Shown: positions 6,375 to 7,538 of the stretch, one piece after another
Numbering within the stretch: the stretch's first letter is position 1
Layout: each line of letters begins with the position of its first letter
NCBI GenBank assembly: GCA_013816415.1
Contig: JACDEN010000118.1
Location: forward strand, 1 to 7,538
DNA from: Planctomycetota bacterium
Lineage (GTDB): Bacteria; Planctomycetota; UBA11346
Length of the DNA: 7,538 nt
Direction of reading: 5' to 3'
Made by a program: the position numbers and the translations under genes
Notes under the pieces: generated by a model
Databases searched by the model: none
Seen by the model: only the letters and a program-made list of their open reading frames with translations
What the model was told of the DNA's origin: nothing

Positions 6375-7379
6375 CTAGGCTCGCGGGTGCGTGCTCAGCA
6401 GGACCCGTCGGACATCGGTCACATGCATGGGGGTGTAGCGTGCCGTGGTGCTGAGATCGGCATGCAGCATCAGTTCGTTGATCGAGCGGATGTTACACCC
6501 GCCCTGGAAGAGCAGCGTGGCGAAGGAGACGCGCAGGCTGTGGGTCGAGATGCGCTTGCGCGGCAGCTCGCTCAGGTCGGGATTGCGGCGGATGGTTTCG
6601 CCGACGGCATCAGCGAGCACGAAGCTTACCGTACGCGCGCACATCCTGGTGGTTCGCTGACCGATGAAGAGAAAGGGAATCTCGTTGCCCTTGATGATGA
6701 GCGGACGGGCGTCGTCGAGATAGCGACGCACCGTCGCCATCGCCCATGGTGCGACCGGGAGGACGCGGCCAGTCTTGGATTTTTCACGGTCGACGCGCAG
6801 CTCGTTGCGCTCGAAGTCGAGTTGGTGGACGGAGAGATCGACGAGGCCCTGAACCCGGCGACCCGTCGCCAAGGCGACCGACAGCAAGGCCAGGTTGCGT
6901 ACTCGCATCGCCCAGTATTGGCCTCCCGTTGGATGCTCCTCGATGAGCGCCGCCGTGGTCTGGATGAGGGCGGTGGCTTCCTGCAGCGTGAGGTGCTCCT
7001 TGTGGACGGAGTGCGACTTCGGCGGGCAGGGCGGCACCAGATGGACAGCCGGATCATGGACGAGGTGCCCGCGCCGCCGTAACCAGGCATAGAAGGACTT
7101 CACCACGATGATGATCGTGGCCTGCGTGCTGCGGGCCCGGAGCTGTCCGATCGCCGGTGAGACTTCGGACGTGACCCAAAGCTGATACTCGGCGAGTTGG
7201 TCGGCGGTCACCCGCAGGAGATCCGCCTTGGTGATCGCAATCCAGCGTTCGTAGTGGAACAGGTAGGAGCTGTAAGTCTTGGCCGTGCTGGCCTTGTCAT
7301 TGGCAAGGTAGTGGTCGAGGAAGGCGACGATGGCCGGGTGTCGTTCGGACATCGGCGGTAGGCGTGGTTTGGTGTTCAT
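6375..7379 (-). CDS. Tyrosine recombinase (first of a tandem pair)
   Basis: A phage-integrase-class recombinase of 334 residues from the ATG at 7379. An N-terminal core-binding domain (about 10-110, including STAKTYSSYLFHYERW) precedes the catalytic domain. Catalytic residues are present: Arg175 in ATGRRVQGL (an unusual form of the TGLRxSE box), Lys at 200 or 202 in REKSKTG, His280 and Arg283 in HSLR, His306 in LMLHADLSTT and Tyr315 in TARYT. The motif style differs from the second recombinase, so the pair is not a recent duplication. The start is uncertain: a TTG at 7451 would extend it by 24 residues through the TCGCCAAG repeats, which I consider unlikely, and an ATG at 7352 (MSERHPA) would shorten it by 9. 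None has a clear Shine-Dalgarno. It is the first gene of the module and lies directly downstream of the putative recombination site. Confidence 0.9.
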   Translation of the reverse strand: MNTKPRLPPMSERHPAIVAFLDHYLANDKASTAKTYSSYLFHYERWIAITKADLLRVTADQLAEYQLWVTSEVSPAIGQLRARSTQATIIIVVKSFYAWLRRRGHLVHDPAVHLVPPCPPKSHSVHKEHLTLQEATALIQTTAALIEEHPTGGQYWAMRVRNLALLSVALATGRRVQGLVDLSVHQLDFERNELRVDREKSKTGRVLPVAPWAMATVRRYLDDARPLIIKGNEIPFLFIGQRTTRMCARTVSFVLADAVGETIRRNPDLSELPRKRISTHSLRVSFATLLFQGGCNIRSINELMLHADLSTTARYTPMHVTDVRRVLLSTHPRA

Positions 7380-7436
7380 ACGATGTGCCGTGTAGTGGTG
7401 CGATACGATATGCGCGGTGGGGTGGGGGTATTTCGG

Positions 7437-7452
7437 TCGCCAAGTCGCCAAG
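7437..7452 (+). repeat. Tandem direct repeat of TCGCCAAG
   Basis: Two adjacent exact 8-base copies (7437-7444 and 7445-7452). The same TCGCCAA core recurs at 7501 and 7511 and, inverted, at 7486-7492. They may be accessory binding sites for a recombinase or for the ORF6N protein. They overlap the extreme 5' end of the longest possible recombinase reading frame, which argues against that start. Confidence 0.6.
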
Positions 7453-7484
7453 CGGCCCTAACCGGTATTCCTGTCGGGGATAAG

Positions 7485-7508
7485 GTTGGCGATCTCGGTA
7501 TCGCCAAC
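7485..7508. other. Putative tyrosine-recombinase core site (attachment/dif-like)
   Basis: The arms GTTGGCGAT (7485-7493) and ATCGCCAAC (7500-7508) are perfect reverse complements separated by 6 bases (CTCGGT). Paired inverted arms of 9-13 bases around a 6-8-base strand-exchange region are the standard layout of a tyrosine-recombinase core site; dif uses a 6-base centre for XerC and XerD. The site lies upstream of two recombinase genes and is flanked by direct copies of the arm sequence. An operator controlling the recombinase operon is the main alternative. A second copy was not found in this window. Confidence 0.5.
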
Positions 7509-7528
7509 TCTCGCCAACTCACCAACTC
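7501..7528 (+). repeat. Tandem direct repeat of TCGCCAACTC with a degenerate third copy
   Basis: Two exact adjacent 10-base copies (7501-7510, 7511-7520) are followed by ACCAACTC at 7521-7528, which matches the last seven bases. The first copy forms part of the right arm of the inverted repeat at 7485-7508. The 10-base period, about one helical turn, would place proteins bound at each copy on the same face of the DNA, as expected for cooperative arm-type sites. Confidence 0.65.
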
Positions 7529-7538
7529 CACGCAGGAC

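Noticed and set aside
7441..7530. Integron attC-like site or CRISPR array
   Set aside because: No GTTRRRY/RYYYAAC pair with an attC-like layout was found. The repeats are only 8-10 bases and adjacent, without spacers, so they are not CRISPR.

Overview
The window looks like an accessory region of a high-GC bacterial chromosome. The body of the genes is about 60-66% GC where sampled. A Sec-type signal peptide on a large effector with a Hint domain suggests a Gram-negative or planctomycete/verrucomicrobial-like host, but no marker gene fixes the taxon and I give none with confidence. Every gene I can support lies on the minus strand, so the biological reading direction is from high to low coordinates.

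Right part (7538 to about 4848): a repeat-rich, non-coding stretch (7437-7530) holds five copies of TCGCCAA/TTGGCGA, including a perfect inverted repeat with 9-base arms and a 6-base centre, the geometry of a tyrosine-recombinase core site. It lies directly upstream of three tightly packed genes: a tyrosine recombinase (6375-7379), a second, clearly different tyrosine recombinase (5459-6370, 4 bases further on), and an ORF6N-domain protein (4848-5411) whose open frame overlaps the end of the second recombinase as ATGA. Both recombinases keep the full catalytic set.

Middle and left part (4847 to about 206): after a 108-base gap with an 11-bp perfect hairpin comes a very large polymorphic-toxin gene (525-4739, about 1,404 residues). 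It has a signal peptide, about 800 residues of unrecognised backbone with an Ig-like segment, a pretoxin (PT-TG-like) segment, a Hint self-cleaving domain ending in HNN-C, and a 190-residue C-terminal tip that reads as a DNA polymerase beta-type nucleotidyltransferase (GSS ... DFD). Its stop codon lies inside the Shine-Dalgarno sequence of a small gene (206-520), the presumed immunity protein. GC content falls from about 66% to about 41-47% shortly after the Hint cleavage site and stays low through the immunity gene, the signature of a swapped toxin-tip/immunity cassette. A short hairpin follows the immunity gene, and positions 1-205 contain no gene I can support.

Working model (inference): the effector is exported by Sec, the Hint domain releases the nucleotidyltransferase tip, and the small downstream protein protects the producer. 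The two recombinases and ORF6N protein, with their putative recombination site, form a mobile or rearrangement module beside the toxin. Whether they move it, reshuffle its tip, or are simply neighbours cannot be decided from this window.
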